Position numbers and translations under genes: made by a program. The notes under the pieces are model-generated. The model searched no databases, had not been told where the DNA came from, and saw only the letters and a list, made by a program, of their open reading frames with translations. A stretch of 44,095 bases of DNA from Microvirga massiliensis (GTDB lineage Bacteria; Pseudomonadota; Alphaproteobacteria; Rhizobiales; Beijerinckiaceae), in contig NZ_LN811353.1 in assembly GCF_001006805.1 (NCBI RefSeq), positions 638,588 to 682,682 on the forward strand, in the 5' to 3' direction. Numbering within the stretch: position 1 is the stretch's first letter; each line of letters begins with the position of its first letter. Shown here piece after piece: positions 25,612 through 33,820 of the stretch.

Positions 25612-26562
25612 ATGCCGTCGAAAGCACGCAACACTTCGATGGCTGAGTCCGCCCACAAGCGTACCAAGCGCAGCCTCGTCGACCAGGCGTGGCTCCTGAT
25701 GATGCTGCCCGCCCTGTTCTGGGCCGGCAACGCCATCGTCGGCCGCTCCGTCGCAGGCGAGGTGCCGCCGGTTGCGCTTGCGTTCTGGCGATGGGCCACG
25801 GGGGCGCTGCTCCTTCTGCCGCTCGCGTGGCGACATCTCGGCCGCGATCTTCCCATGATGCTGCGGGCATGGCCGATCCTTCTGGTGCTGTCCGCGCTCG
25901 GCATCGGCGTGTTCAACACGTTCCTCTACATCGGCGCGCAGACCACCACCGCACTCAACATCGTCATGATCCAGTCCGCCATGCCGGCGCTGATCGTCGT
26001 GTTCACGTTTTTGATCTTCCGGGAGAAAGTGACCCTTCGACAGGCGCTCGGGGTCCTGGTCTCGATCGCGGGTACGCTGACGCTGGTCACGCATGGCGAC
26101 GCGTCTGTGCTCCTGCAGTTTGCGTTCAATCGCGGTGACCTGTGGATGCTGGCGGGAACCGCGAGTTACGCGATGTATACGGCTCTTCTGCGCCGCCGCC
26201 CCGCCGTTCACGGTCTGAGCTTCGCGGTCGCGACATTCGCGATCGGCGCGCTGATGCTGCTGCCGTTCTACATGATGGAAACGCTCTCCGGCCACCCGAT
26301 GCCGCTCAACGCTGCCTCGGTGCTCGCTGTCGGATATGTCTCCGTCTTTGCCTCGATCCTGGCTTACCTCAGCTATAATCGGGCCGTTGCACTGATCGGG
26401 CCGAACACGGCAGGCTTGACGATCTACCTCGTCCCGGTCTTCGGAACCATTCTGGCAATCGTTCTTCTGGGCGAGATTCCTCGCCTGTATCACGGTGTTG
26501 GAATTGCGCTGATTGCGATTGGCATCGTGCTCGCCACACGCAAGACGGCGAAAGCTTCGTGA
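25612..26562 (+). CDS. EamA-family (DMT superfamily) transporter
   Basis: From ATG 25612 the protein has 316 residues; ATG 25639 is an alternative, and the frame further upstream runs into repeat sequence. It has ten hydrophobic segments in two EamA repeats. The first includes ALFWAGNAIVGRSVAGEVPP and FWRWATGALLLLP, the second MLAGTASYAMYTALLRRRP and IGPNTAGLTIYLVPVFGTIL, ending in a charged tail. Members are inner-membrane exporters of amino acids, other metabolites or drugs; the substrate cannot be read from sequence. It is followed by a strong bidirectional-looking hairpin and faces the convergent tautomerase gene. Confidence 0.9.
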   Translation: MPSKARNTSMAESAHKRTKRSLVDQAWLLMMLPALFWAGNAIVGRSVAGEVPPVALAFWRWATGALLLLPLAWRHLGRDLPMMLRAWPILLVLSALGIGVFNTFLYIGAQTTTALNIVMIQSAMPALIVVFTFLIFREKVTLRQALGVLVSIAGTLTLVTHGDASVLLQFAFNRGDLWMLAGTASYAMYTALLRRRPAVHGLSFAVATFAIGALMLLPFYMMETLSGHPMPLNAASVLAVGYVSVFASILAYLSYNRAVALIGPNTAGLTIYLVPVFGTILAIVLLGEIPRLYHGVGIALIAIGIVLATRKTAKAS

Positions 26563-26616
26563 CGTTTCGTGATCGTAGAATTTGGAGAGCCAAATAGCAG
26601 CAAGCATCGTGGCTCT

Positions 26617-26655
26617 CACCTCACCCGGCTGCTGCGAAAGCAGCCGGGTGAGGTG
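26617..26655. terminator. Perfect 17-bp hairpin between convergent genes
   Basis: Arms CACCTCACCCGGCTGCT (26617-26633) and AGCAGCCGGGTGAGGTG (26639-26655) pair without mismatch around the 5-nt loop GCGAA. It lies between the stop of the EamA gene (26562) and the stop of the convergent tautomerase gene (26706), the expected place for a terminator serving both strands. The motif CCGGGTGAGG also occurs in the CTCTCCC repeat at 25427-25505. Confidence 0.75.
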
Positions 26656-26705
26656 GCGGCGCGACGTCACCAGTTATGTTTTCAATCGAACCATCCACAG
26701 CACCG

Positions 26706-26927
26706 CTATCGGCTCTGCTCCTGCAAAGCCTTCACGTCTGCGGTCGTCAGCGCTCTGCCGCCGATGGCCCATTCTCCACTGGCGACTTCGTAGACGCGGA
26801 CCCAGGTGACGCCGCGCATAGCTTCGCCTTCGATCTCCACCATGGCATCCGTGATCTTGTTGATCATCGCTTGCTTCTGGCTCTTGTCGAAGGCGCCTTC
26901 GATGAGGTGAATGTCGACGAGTGGCAT
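26706..26927 (-). CDS. 4-oxalocrotonate tautomerase-like protein
   Basis: The 73-residue protein begins MPLVDIHLIEG; after Met removal Pro1 would be the catalytic base of the tautomerase superfamily. The helix KSQKQAMINKITDAMVEIEG and the strand MRGVTWVRVYEV, followed by GEWAIGGRALT, match short tautomerases that isomerise enol/keto acids; length is near the 60-75 of the family. Arg residues typical of substrate binding (Arg38, Arg44) are present. It diverges from the HxlR regulator gene (196-bp spacer carrying a palindrome), so HxlR control is likely. The natural substrate is unknown. Confidence 0.88.
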   Translation of the reverse strand: MPLVDIHLIEGAFDKSQKQAMINKITDAMVEIEGEAMRGVTWVRVYEVASGEWAIGGRALTTADVKALQEQSR

Positions 26928-27012
26928 GTCGGTTCCTTTCGATGCTGGGTCTATCGCTTCGGGTCGATCCCGCGGCGTGGCCCGAACATCCCATGCCTTC
27001 CGGCCGAACGGC

Positions 27013-27026
27013 CAGTTCAGGAACTG
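27013..27026. promoter_or_regulatory. Candidate operator for the HxlR regulator
   Basis: CAGTTC-AG-GAACTG is a perfect palindrome in the divergent spacer between the tautomerase (start 26927) and HxlR (start 27124) genes. A related half-site, AAACTGAACT, lies at 27044-27053. HxlR proteins are dimeric winged-helix regulators that often bind such sites in divergent promoters. The assignment is inferred from position and symmetry. Confidence 0.4.
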
Positions 27027-27123
27027 AATCGCACCCGGTATAGAAACTGAACTAGCCTACGAGGCCCATACCGCGTACCCTCGCTTGGCCTTGGATGGCG
27101 CCATGCCGTCGAGGAGGCTGACC

Positions 27124-27822
27124 ATGACCGACAGCAGCTATGAACAGTTCTGTCCCGTGGCGATGGCCGCGGAGGTCCTGTGTGCCCGGTGGACGATGGT
27201 TCTCCTGCGCGAGTTCGTCGCCGGGTCGACCCGCTTCAACGAGCTGAGGCGCGGCGTGCCGAGAATGTCGCCGGCGCTACTGTCGAAGCGCCTGAAGGAT
27301 CTCGAAACAGCCGGGATCATCGAGCGCTCCCGGGTGGCCGGGGAGCCGGATCTGTTCGAATACCGATTGACCGAGGCGGGACGGGATCTGAAGCCCGTCA
27401 TCGAGGCCGTCGGTAGTTGGGGGCAGAGGTGGATCAAGACCGAAGCGTCGCTGGAGAAATTGGATCCCAATCTGCTGATGTGGGATATGCGGCGCAACAT
27501 CGACCCCTCTCCCATGCCGCGCCGCCGGAACACCATCCAGATCATCTTCACCGATCTTCAGGAAGCGCAGCGAAACTGGTGGCTGATCGTGGAGCCGGAT
27601 CAGGACGTCGATCTGTGCTCGGTCGATCCGGGGTTCGACGTCGACCTCTACCTGTCGACCGACCTGCGGACCATGACCGAAATCTGGATGGGCTACACGC
27701 CGATCGCCCGCGCCAAGGAACAGGGGAGGCTCATCCTCACGGGAAACCGGCAGCTCGAGGCCGATCTGGGGCGCTGGTTGAGCTTGAGTCCGTTTGCGAA
27801 GGTCGGGAAACTGGTCGCGTAG
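27124..27822 (+). CDS. HxlR-family winged-helix transcriptional regulator with C-terminal SCP2-like domain
   Basis: The start is ATG 27124, six bases after GAGGAGG; 232 residues. Residues about 8-100 are the HxlR domain: CPVAMAAEVLCARWTMVLLR, RFNELRRGVPRMSPALLSKR, LKDLETAGIIERS, and YRLTEAGRDLKPVIEAVGSW. The second half (from about 115) resembles the sterol-carrier-like domain seen at the end of some HxlR proteins: NTIQIIFTDLQEAQRNWWLI, DVDLYLSTDLRTMTEIWMGY. Such a domain may bind a hydrophobic effector. It likely controls the divergent tautomerase and perhaps itself. It ends 32 bp from the convergent TRAP operon. Confidence 0.9.
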   Translation: MTDSSYEQFCPVAMAAEVLCARWTMVLLREFVAGSTRFNELRRGVPRMSPALLSKRLKDLETAGIIERSRVAGEPDLFEYRLTEAGRDLKPVIEAVGSWGQRWIKTEASLEKLDPNLLMWDMRRNIDPSPMPRRRNTIQIIFTDLQEAQRNWWLIVEPDQDVDLCSVDPGFDVDLYLSTDLRTMTEIWMGYTPIARAKEQGRLILTGNRQLEADLGRWLSLSPFAKVGKLVA

Positions 27823-27854
27823 AGAACAGTCCCGGCATGGAGCCAGGGTCTGCC

Positions 27855-29225
27855 TCAGCTCCCGGCATAGACGAGGCGCGGCAGCCAGAGCACGATTTGG
27901 GGAAACACGATGCAGAGCGTGACCCCGATGGCCTGGAGGCACAGGAACGGGACTGCGGAGCGGAAAATCATGGCCATCGAGATCTGCGGCGGCGCGACGC
28001 TCTTGAGATAGAACAGCGAGTAGCCAAAGGGCGGGCTCAGGAAGGCCATCTGCATGTTGACCATGAAGATGACGCCGTACCAGAGCGGCACGTCCGCGGA
28101 TGCGAGCCCTGACATTCCGAAGACACCGTCGAAATTGAGGCTCTTCAGGATCGGCAGGAAGATCGGCACCGTCAGCAGCAGGATTCCGACCCAGTCGAGA
28201 AACATGCCGAGCACGAACAGGATCACCATCATCAGGGCGAGCACGCCGTAAGCGGCCAGCCCCGTGCCGAGGATCGACTCGGCCACGAAGGTCTGGCCCC
28301 CCTTCAGGATGAAGAAGCCGACGAACATCGTGGCGCCGAAGAAGATCCACATCACCATCGCGGTGGCCTTTAGCGTCGCGATGCCGGCATCCCGGATCGT
28401 GTCCCAGGTCAGGCGCCGGTGCACGGCGCAGACGATGAATGCCCCGAAGGTGCCGATGCCGGCGGCCTCCACCGGCGTAGCGATGCCGAAGAAGATGACG
28501 CCGAGGACGAGCAGAATTAGCAGAATCGGCATGACGGTGCCGCGCAAGAGCCTGATCTTCTCGGCGAAGTTGACCCGCTCGTTCCGCGGCAGCGCCGGGC
28601 CGAGTTTCGGGTTGATGTAGCACCGCACGGTCACGTAGGTGATGTAGAGTCCCGAGAGCAGGAAGCCGGGAAAGACGGCACCGACGAGGAGCTCGCCGAG
28701 CGACTGCTGCGCCACGACCGCATAGACGATCGCCATCACCGAGGGCGGGATGAGAATGCCGAGCGTGCCGCCAGCGAGGAGCGCGCCGCAGGCGAGCTTG
28801 GCGTCGTAGTTGCGCCTTAGCATCGCCGGCAGGGCGATCATCCCCATGGTGACTTCGGTCGCGCCGACGACGCCCACCATGGCGGCGAGCAAGGTGCAGG
28901 AGATCACCGTTGCCGAGGCGAGGCCGCCCTTCACGCCGCCGAGCCACTTGTAGACGACGTCGAACAGCTCCTCGATGATGCCGGCCTTCTCGAGGATCGC
29001 CGCCATGAATATGAACAGTGGCACCGCCGAGAGCTGATAGTCCGTCATGAACGGGAACACCCGCGCCGGCAGCATGTTCAGCATCTGCGGTTCGCCGAAC
29101 ACGTAAAGAAAGATGATGGCGAGGCTGCCGGTGCAGAAGGCCATCGGCAGGCCGAGAAGGAGCAGCACTCCGAGCCCGCCGAACATCAGCACGCTCAGCC
29201 ATTCGATCGGCAGAGTGAGGCCCAT
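27855..29225 (-). CDS. dctM: TRAP transporter large permease (DctM)
   Basis: The 456-residue inner-membrane protein starts at ATG 29225, three bases after the dctQ stop. Twelve or so hydrophobic helices follow the DctM plan: LLLGLPMAFCTGSLAIIFLY, ALLAGGTLGILIPPSVMAIV (the conserved G-x-LIPPS loop), GIATPVEAAGIGTFGAF, FVLGMFLDWVGILLLTVPIF, and WYGVIFMVNMQMAFLSPPFG. It forms the sodium-coupled transport channel that receives substrate from the DctP protein with DctQ. It is the last gene of the dctPQM unit and ends close to the convergent HxlR gene. Confidence 0.95.
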   Translation of the reverse strand: MGLTLPIEWLSVLMFGGLGVLLLLGLPMAFCTGSLAIIFLYVFGEPQMLNMLPARVFPFMTDYQLSAVPLFIFMAAILEKAGIIEELFDVVYKWLGGVKGGLASATVISCTLLAAMVGVVGATEVTMGMIALPAMLRRNYDAKLACGALLAGGTLGILIPPSVMAIVYAVVAQQSLGELLVGAVFPGFLLSGLYITYVTVRCYINPKLGPALPRNERVNFAEKIRLLRGTVMPILLILLVLGVIFFGIATPVEAAGIGTFGAFIVCAVHRRLTWDTIRDAGIATLKATAMVMWIFFGATMFVGFFILKGGQTFVAESILGTGLAAYGVLALMMVILFVLGMFLDWVGILLLTVPIFLPILKSLNFDGVFGMSGLASADVPLWYGVIFMVNMQMAFLSPPFGYSLFYLKSVAPPQISMAMIFRSAVPFLCLQAIGVTLCIVFPQIVLWLPRLVYAGS

Positions 29226-29228
29226 GGC

Positions 29229-30338
29229 TCAGTCGATCCTTCGGGTGACGATGGCAATGTCGCGTGTGAGGCGGGCGAAACCCTGCAGCAGCAGGAGCGC
29301 CGCGCCGATCGGAATCGCGAGCTTTACGGGCCAGTACTGGACACCCCATTCGGTGAACGACGATTCACGCACCGCGATCGCATCGTGCGCGAAGGTCCAG
29401 CCGGTCACCATCATGGTGCCGACGAAGATGAAGAAGAACACCGACGTGATCACGTCGCAGATCGCGCGGCCGCGCGGCGACAGCTGGCTATAGAGGATGT
29501 CGACGCGTACATGCGTCTCGTCCCGGTAGGCGTAGGCACCGGCGATCATATATTGCATGCCGAACATCAGGAACATGCTCTCGTGGACCCAGTTGGTCGG
29601 AGAGTTGAAGACGTATCGGGCCACGACTTCGTAGTAATAGGCAAAGACGGCGAGCACGGCCCAGTAGGCCACGAATTCGCCCGACACCCGCACGAGCCGA
29701 TCGATCAAACCGAGTCCCTTGGCGGCGGGCGAATGCACCAAATTGCTCGGAACCGCGGTATCGAGCGGCGCTTCAACGACGGGCGGAGGCGGCAGGGGCT
29801 CGCGCTTGCGCGCCTCCCGCACCAACCCGGGGATCAGCACGGCATCGCCGAGCAACATGAGGCCGAGCACGATCGCGGCGATGCGGGCCAGCGTGGAGGC
29901 GCGATCCTGCGTGGCTTCGGCGGCCGCGGAGGCCTCCCTGGCGGGTGCGACCTTGGCTTCGGCCTCCCGGATGCGTGTTTCGGCGCCCTCGGGACGGCGG
30001 GCAGCGCTCGCCTTCGCGCGGGCGAGTGCCCGCTCGGCCTGCTCGAGTTCGACGCGCGTACGGGAGATCGTCTCCCGCCCGTCGCGCACTTGGCCAGCCG
30101 TCCAAAGCACGGCCAGGAATACCGGGATGAACACGAAGCCCCAGCGGTTTCGCAGATAAAAGCGGTGCATGCCCGCGAAGCCCGCCGTGACGAGAAACAG
30201 ATAGGCCAGGAAGAAATTCGGCCGGCCCGCGTCCGGCCGGCCGCGCTCGCGAGCGACGAGCCAAGCCGCGATCAGGGGAAACACGGCCAGTGCTGTCCAA
30301 TAGAGCCAGTGCGACAGGATGAAGGTCAGCGACGGCAT
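29229..30338 (-). CDS. dctQ: TRAP small permease (DctQ) fused to an N-terminal TM2-like domain and coiled coil
   Basis: From ATG 30338 the protein has 369 residues, about twice the usual ~170 of DctQ. Residues 1-30 are one membrane helix. Residues 41-80 (FFLAYLFLVTAGFAGMHRFY and a second helix) have the TM2-domain pattern with GMHRFYL. Residues 85-148 are an Ala/Arg/Glu-rich coiled coil, and 150-170 are another helix. A Pro-rich linker (PLPPPPVVEAP) leads to the DctQ domain at 210-369 with YYYEVVARYVFNSPTNW and RDETHVRVDILYSQLS. DctQ helps dock the binding protein onto DctM. What the TM2 and coiled-coil part adds is unknown. It is encoded 3 bases before dctM, on the same transcript. Confidence 0.9.
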   Translation of the reverse strand: MPSLTFILSHWLYWTALAVFPLIAAWLVARERGRPDAGRPNFFLAYLFLVTAGFAGMHRFYLRNRWGFVFIPVFLAVLWTAGQVRDGRETISRTRVELEQAERALARAKASAARRPEGAETRIREAEAKVAPAREASAAAEATQDRASTLARIAAIVLGLMLLGDAVLIPGLVREARKREPLPPPPVVEAPLDTAVPSNLVHSPAAKGLGLIDRLVRVSGEFVAYWAVLAVFAYYYEVVARYVFNSPTNWVHESMFLMFGMQYMIAGAYAYRDETHVRVDILYSQLSPRGRAICDVITSVFFFIFVGTMMVTGWTFAHDAIAVRESSFTEWGVQYWPVKLAIPIGAALLLLQGFARLTRDIAIVTRRID

Positions 30339-30364
30339 GGAAAACGCCTGAACGCGGAGGGAGA

Positions 30365-30383
30365 CACCCGCGTCGCGCGGGTG
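30365..30383 (-). terminator. Hairpin between dctP and dctQ
   Basis: CACCCGCG (30365-30372) and CGCGGGTG (30376-30383) pair perfectly around a 3-nt loop. On the transcribed (minus) strand this follows the dctP stop by about 38 bases and precedes dctQ by about 26. It is placed like the hairpin after the ABC binding-protein gene at 16298-16333 and probably favours excess binding protein. Confidence 0.6.
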
Positions 30384-30420
30384 CCCGGGAATCACGGAGC
30401 GATCGTCATGTCCTGGTGGA

Positions 30421-31542
30421 TCAGAGATCGACCTTCATGCCCTGGTACATATCGGGCGTGACGTAGCCGACGCTCGGATTCTCCATGATCTCGAGCTGCT
30501 TCTGGAACAGGCGCGCGGCGTCCTTGTCCTTGTTGGCCCATTTAAACCAGATCGGCACGGCAACGCGCTGGAACTTTTCGAGATCCTCGGGTTCGAGGCG
30601 GTTGACCTCGGTACCGGCCTTCTCGAATTTGGGCCAGGTCTCCATGTCGGCCTTCTGGATGGCGCCGAAATGGATGTTCGAATAGACCTGCACCTCGTCG
30701 TCGACAAACCGCTTCAGCTTGTCGGGCAGCTTGTTCCAGACGTTCATGTTGACCACGAGATCCATCAGGTCGACCGGCTGGTAGATCGACATCAGGCCCT
30801 CGGGTCCCATCGAGATGTATTTGGTCACCTGCTGGAACCCGAGGTCCCAGTTGACGGCCGGGCCGGTATAGTCTGCCGCGTCGATGGTGCCCTTCTCGAG
30901 CGCCGAGAACACCTCGCCGCCGGGAAGCAGCGTCGTCTTGGCGCCCGCGGCCGCGAAGGTCTCGGCGATCATACCGCCGGGCACGCGCAGCTTCAGATCC
31001 TTGAAGTCCTCAAAGGAGCGGATCGGCCTCTTCGAGTGGATGATGTTGGCGCCGTGGTGGATGCGATTGACGTAATGGAGGCCCTGTTTCGCAAAGATCT
31101 CGCGCGCTGCCTGCAGGCCTCCCTTCGCGTAGAAGAACATGTCCCATTCGTGCGGGTGGCGGAGACCGAGCGTGTAGGAGCTCAAGAAGGCGGCCGCAGG
31201 CATCTTGCCGACCCAGTAGAGCGTAAACGAGTTCATCGCCTCGAGCACGCCGTTCTTGACGCCATCGAGAAGCTCGAAGTCGCCGACGAGTTCCTTGGCG
31301 GCGAAGGGCCTGAACTCGAGCTCGCCGCCCGTCTTCTCTTTGATGGTGCCGCACCAGTCCTTGAAGGTCTGCAGGCCGACGCCAGCTGGCCAGGACGTCT
31401 GGACCTTCCAGACGATGGTCTCAGCGGCAACCGCATTGCGCACGTGTGGCGCGGCGATCCCTGCGGCGGCACCGAGTGCAGTGGTCTTCAGGAACTTGCG
31501 GCGGGTCGTGTCCGACGTATCGCGATTACGGGTGTCCGTCAT
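30421..31542 (-). CDS. dctP: TRAP transporter substrate-binding protein (DctP, TakP-like)
   Basis: The 373-residue protein starts at ATG 31542 after GGAGG. A twin-arginine signal is present (TTRRKFLKTTALGAAAG at 12-28, cleavage probably near AVAA at 40). The mature protein resembles the TakP branch of DctP proteins: VQTSWPAGVGLQTF, then LRVPGGMIAETFAAAGAKTT with the conserved Arg that binds a substrate carboxylate, and the clade motif GGEVFSALEKGTIDAADYTG. TakP-like proteins bind 2-oxo acids or lactate, often with a metal ion, so such a ligand is a fair guess. It is the first gene of the dctPQM unit; the 633-bp upstream region contains the promoter and repeat copy 3. Confidence 0.93.
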   Translation of the reverse strand: MTDTRNRDTSDTTRRKFLKTTALGAAAGIAAPHVRNAVAAETIVWKVQTSWPAGVGLQTFKDWCGTIKEKTGGELEFRPFAAKELVGDFELLDGVKNGVLEAMNSFTLYWVGKMPAAAFLSSYTLGLRHPHEWDMFFYAKGGLQAAREIFAKQGLHYVNRIHHGANIIHSKRPIRSFEDFKDLKLRVPGGMIAETFAAAGAKTTLLPGGEVFSALEKGTIDAADYTGPAVNWDLGFQQVTKYISMGPEGLMSIYQPVDLMDLVVNMNVWNKLPDKLKRFVDDEVQVYSNIHFGAIQKADMETWPKFEKAGTEVNRLEPEDLEKFQRVAVPIWFKWANKDKDAARLFQKQLEIMENPSVGYVTPDMYQGMKVDL

Positions 31543-31864
31543 GATCTTTCCTCCCTCTCCAGATGTCTGTTCTTTTTCTATTTGGCCCCGGAGACCGCCT
31601 TACCTTGCAGCCTTGGCAGGGAATGCGCAAGATGATGTTGCAAGTCGTGCCCGGGCCTCTGGAAGGTTGGGCAGAATTTGGCCAAGTAAGTGGTCATTAC
31701 CGGCCGGGTCGGGTATGGATGTCGACAGGTCGTCGACCACCATCTGGACAGTATCCATCTCCTCGGATGGGCGCTGGTCGCGCCGCAGTGCCTCCCCCCG
31801 ACATGGGTTGCCGCGGGAATACTGAGAAAGGATGATGCTCGGGACCATCCGAAAGGAGGGGCTG
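31543..31864. other. Intergenic region upstream of dctP
   Basis: No gene is supported here. The stretch must hold the dctP promoter, since dctP reads leftward from 31542. The antisense open frames that cross it continue into the repeat at 31865-32025 and lack protein-like composition. I see no clear hairpin or operator. Confidence 0.4.
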
Positions 31865-32025
31865 TGGTCGTTGCGAGGATGGCGAAGCGATCTGGACATT
31901 GGCGCGCACGACTCCTGGATTGCCTCGCCTGAGGCTCTCATGCCCTCTTCGTCATTGCGAACAAAGTGAAGCAATCCAGGCGACCGCCACAGAACGGATG
32001 CTTTCGCCTGCGGCTTTCGAGCACG
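31865..32025 (+). repeat. Dispersed intergenic repeat, copy 3
   Basis: It begins GGTCGTTGCGAGGATGGCGA, contains GCTCTCA at 31934-31940, nine bases, CGTCATTG at 31950-31957, then GCGAACAAAGTGAAGCAATC, and ends with GCCTGCGGCTTTCGAGCAC. The GCTCTCA-N9-CGTCATTG core and its spacing are identical to copies 1 and 2. The three copies have the same orientation relative to the window and all lie between genes. Confidence 0.75.
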
Positions 32026-32175
32026 AGAAGGGCATGCGAGCGTGCGACGACAGCCCAATTCTCCTTTGCCTATATCTGTTCAAGGGATGTCACGACGAAT
32101 CTCTCCTTTGCGCAGGCCCGGAGTCGGAGTGATGATCGATCCGGAGGAACGCAGGAGTGACAGAAGGAGAACGCA

Positions 32176-32481
32176 ATGTATCTGGCCCGCTTTTCCTATG
32201 ACGTGCTGCCGGTCAATCGCCAGCGCGCCATCGACTTCATCCGGCGCGAGGTCGAGGCCGCCCGGAGCAATGGCTTGAACGCTCGGTTGCTCATACCACT
32301 GACCCGCGGGCAGGGCGGCGCGGCGCTCCAATTCGAGGTCGAACTCACGAACCTCGACCAGCTCGATCAGTTCCGCAGTCACGGCGTTGGATCGAATCAG
32401 GAGACCGGTGACTGGATGCACGCTTTCAGCGAAATTCTGCTCACGCCGCCCATGGTTGAGATCCTTCGCGTCAACCCGTGA
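32176..32481 (+). CDS. Small hypothetical protein, dimeric alpha/beta-barrel-like
   Basis: The 101-residue protein starts at ATG 32176 behind AAGGAGA, a good ribosome site. The pattern is strand (MYLARFSYDV), helix (NRQRAIDFIRREVEAARSNG), strand (ARLLIPLTRGQGGAALQFEV), helix (NLDQLDQFRSHGVGS), and a final strand (PPMVEILRVNP). It recalls small NIPSNAP/ABM-like dimers, but no catalytic signature is visible and I cannot name a family. It stands alone between the repeat and the convergent DUF808 gene. Confidence 0.7.
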   Translation: MYLARFSYDVLPVNRQRAIDFIRREVEAARSNGLNARLLIPLTRGQGGAALQFEVELTNLDQLDQFRSHGVGSNQETGDWMHAFSEILLTPPMVEILRVNP

Positions 32482-32573
32482 TCGGATCAATCTGATCGGA
32501 CGGCAACACATCACGCTCGGAGAGGGCCTGGACGGCGAGTTTGCGCGCGATCGCCCTCGTTTCAAGCCGGCAG

Positions 32574-33560
32574 TTACGATCTCCGATGCCCCTTCAATGA
32601 TTTCCAGAGGGGCGCCAGGACAAACTCGGTCACCGGAATCAGCACCGCGCCGACGAGCAAACCGAAGATTCCCGAGCCTGCTGCCGTGACCAGCCATTCG
32701 ATGGCTCCAGCGACGGCCGGCAGCGCGTGGGAAACGACCTCTGCAGCGTGGTGGATCAGGTCGCCGATCAGTCGCAGGCCATATTCCTCCAGGCCATGCA
32801 AGATGATGCCGCCTCCGACCCAGATCATCGCAGCCGTGCCGACGACGGCGAGCAATTTCAGGAAGACCGGCATGCCGCGAACGAGGCCGCGCCCGATCGC
32901 CCTCGTCAGGCCGCCGAAGGCCGAGGCCGATCTGCTCCGGGCGAGCGCGACGCCGACGTCGTCCGCCTTCACGATCAGGGCGACGCCGCCATAGACGGCC
33001 GCCGTGATGCCGACGGCGACCACCGCCAGAACGACGGCTCGCATGAGAAAGCTGCCCTCCGGAACGGCTGCAAGCGTGATCGCCATGATCTCCGCCGAGA
33101 GAATGAAATCGGTCTTGATGGCGCTCGAGACCTTCTGGTCCTCGAGAGTCTGCGCATTGCCCACCACGGTGCCGAGATGTGCCTCATGAGTATGCGCGCG
33201 ATGCGGAAAGGTGGCCTCGAAGACCTTCTCCGCGCCCTCGTAGCACAGATAGGCTCCACCCAGCATGAGCAGCGGTGTGATGGCCCAGGGGGCGAAGAGG
33301 CTGAGCGCCAGGGCCGCCGGCAAAAGGAACAGCAGCTTGTTGCGCAGGGAGCCGACTGCGATCTTGCCCACGATCGGCAACTCGCGTGCGGCGGTGAAGC
33401 CGACCACATAGCGCGGCGTGACGGCCGCATCGTCGATCACGACGCCTGCGGCCTTGGCGCCTGCCTTGGCGGCCTGGCCGGCCACATCGTCCAGCGAGGC
33501 GGCCGCGACCTTGGCGAGGCTGACGACGTCGTCGAGAAGCGCGATCAGTCCGATGCTCAC
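32574..33560 (-). CDS. DUF808 (YedI-like) inner-membrane protein
   Basis: The start is GTG 33560 with AAGGAA upstream; earlier codons of the frame are not protein-like. The 328-residue protein opens SIGLIALLDDVVSLAKVAAA, followed by SLDDVAGQAAKAGAKAAGVV and DDAAVTPRYVVGF, the unmistakable DUF808 signature. KVFEATFPHRAHTHEAH and a set of hydrophobic segments (LLFLLPAALALSLFAPWAIT, MRAVVLAVVAVGITAAVYGG, FGLLVGAVLIPVTEFVLAPL) follow. E. coli YedI is the relative; its function is unknown, and it is presumed to sit in the inner membrane. The gene appears monocistronic. Confidence 0.92.
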   Translation of the reverse strand: MSIGLIALLDDVVSLAKVAAASLDDVAGQAAKAGAKAAGVVIDDAAVTPRYVVGFTAARELPIVGKIAVGSLRNKLLFLLPAALALSLFAPWAITPLLMLGGAYLCYEGAEKVFEATFPHRAHTHEAHLGTVVGNAQTLEDQKVSSAIKTDFILSAEIMAITLAAVPEGSFLMRAVVLAVVAVGITAAVYGGVALIVKADDVGVALARSRSASAFGGLTRAIGRGLVRGMPVFLKLLAVVGTAAMIWVGGGIILHGLEEYGLRLIGDLIHHAAEVVSHALPAVAGAIEWLVTAAGSGIFGLLVGAVLIPVTEFVLAPLWKSLKGHRRS

Positions 33561-33820
33561 GGGTGTTCCTTGCGATGGCCTCCGGCAGGGCTGCCAGATG
33601 AGGGATGATGTCGAGACAGGCAACGAGCGAAATCAGCTGCCCGCGCGTTCCAGTCAATCTGGACGCGGACCGCTGCCTTCGCTGATAGCGGCAACGCTCT
33701 GCCGGGCTGGAAAGGTCCGGTCAGGGGTGACGGGCTCCTCTCCTGAGCGCGGAAGTTCGCAAGACGGGATCGGGCTCCCTCATCCGCCCTCGATCCTGTC
33801 ACGCCAAGGCCGCGCTCACG

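Noticed and set aside
27277..29349. 690-codon minus-strand frame over the HxlR and dctM genes
   Set aside because: Arg/His-rich shadow in another frame of dctM, continuing antisense to HxlR.
31600..32058. 152-codon minus-strand frame upstream of dctP
   Set aside because: Runs through repeat copy 3 and reads as translated repeat sequence.
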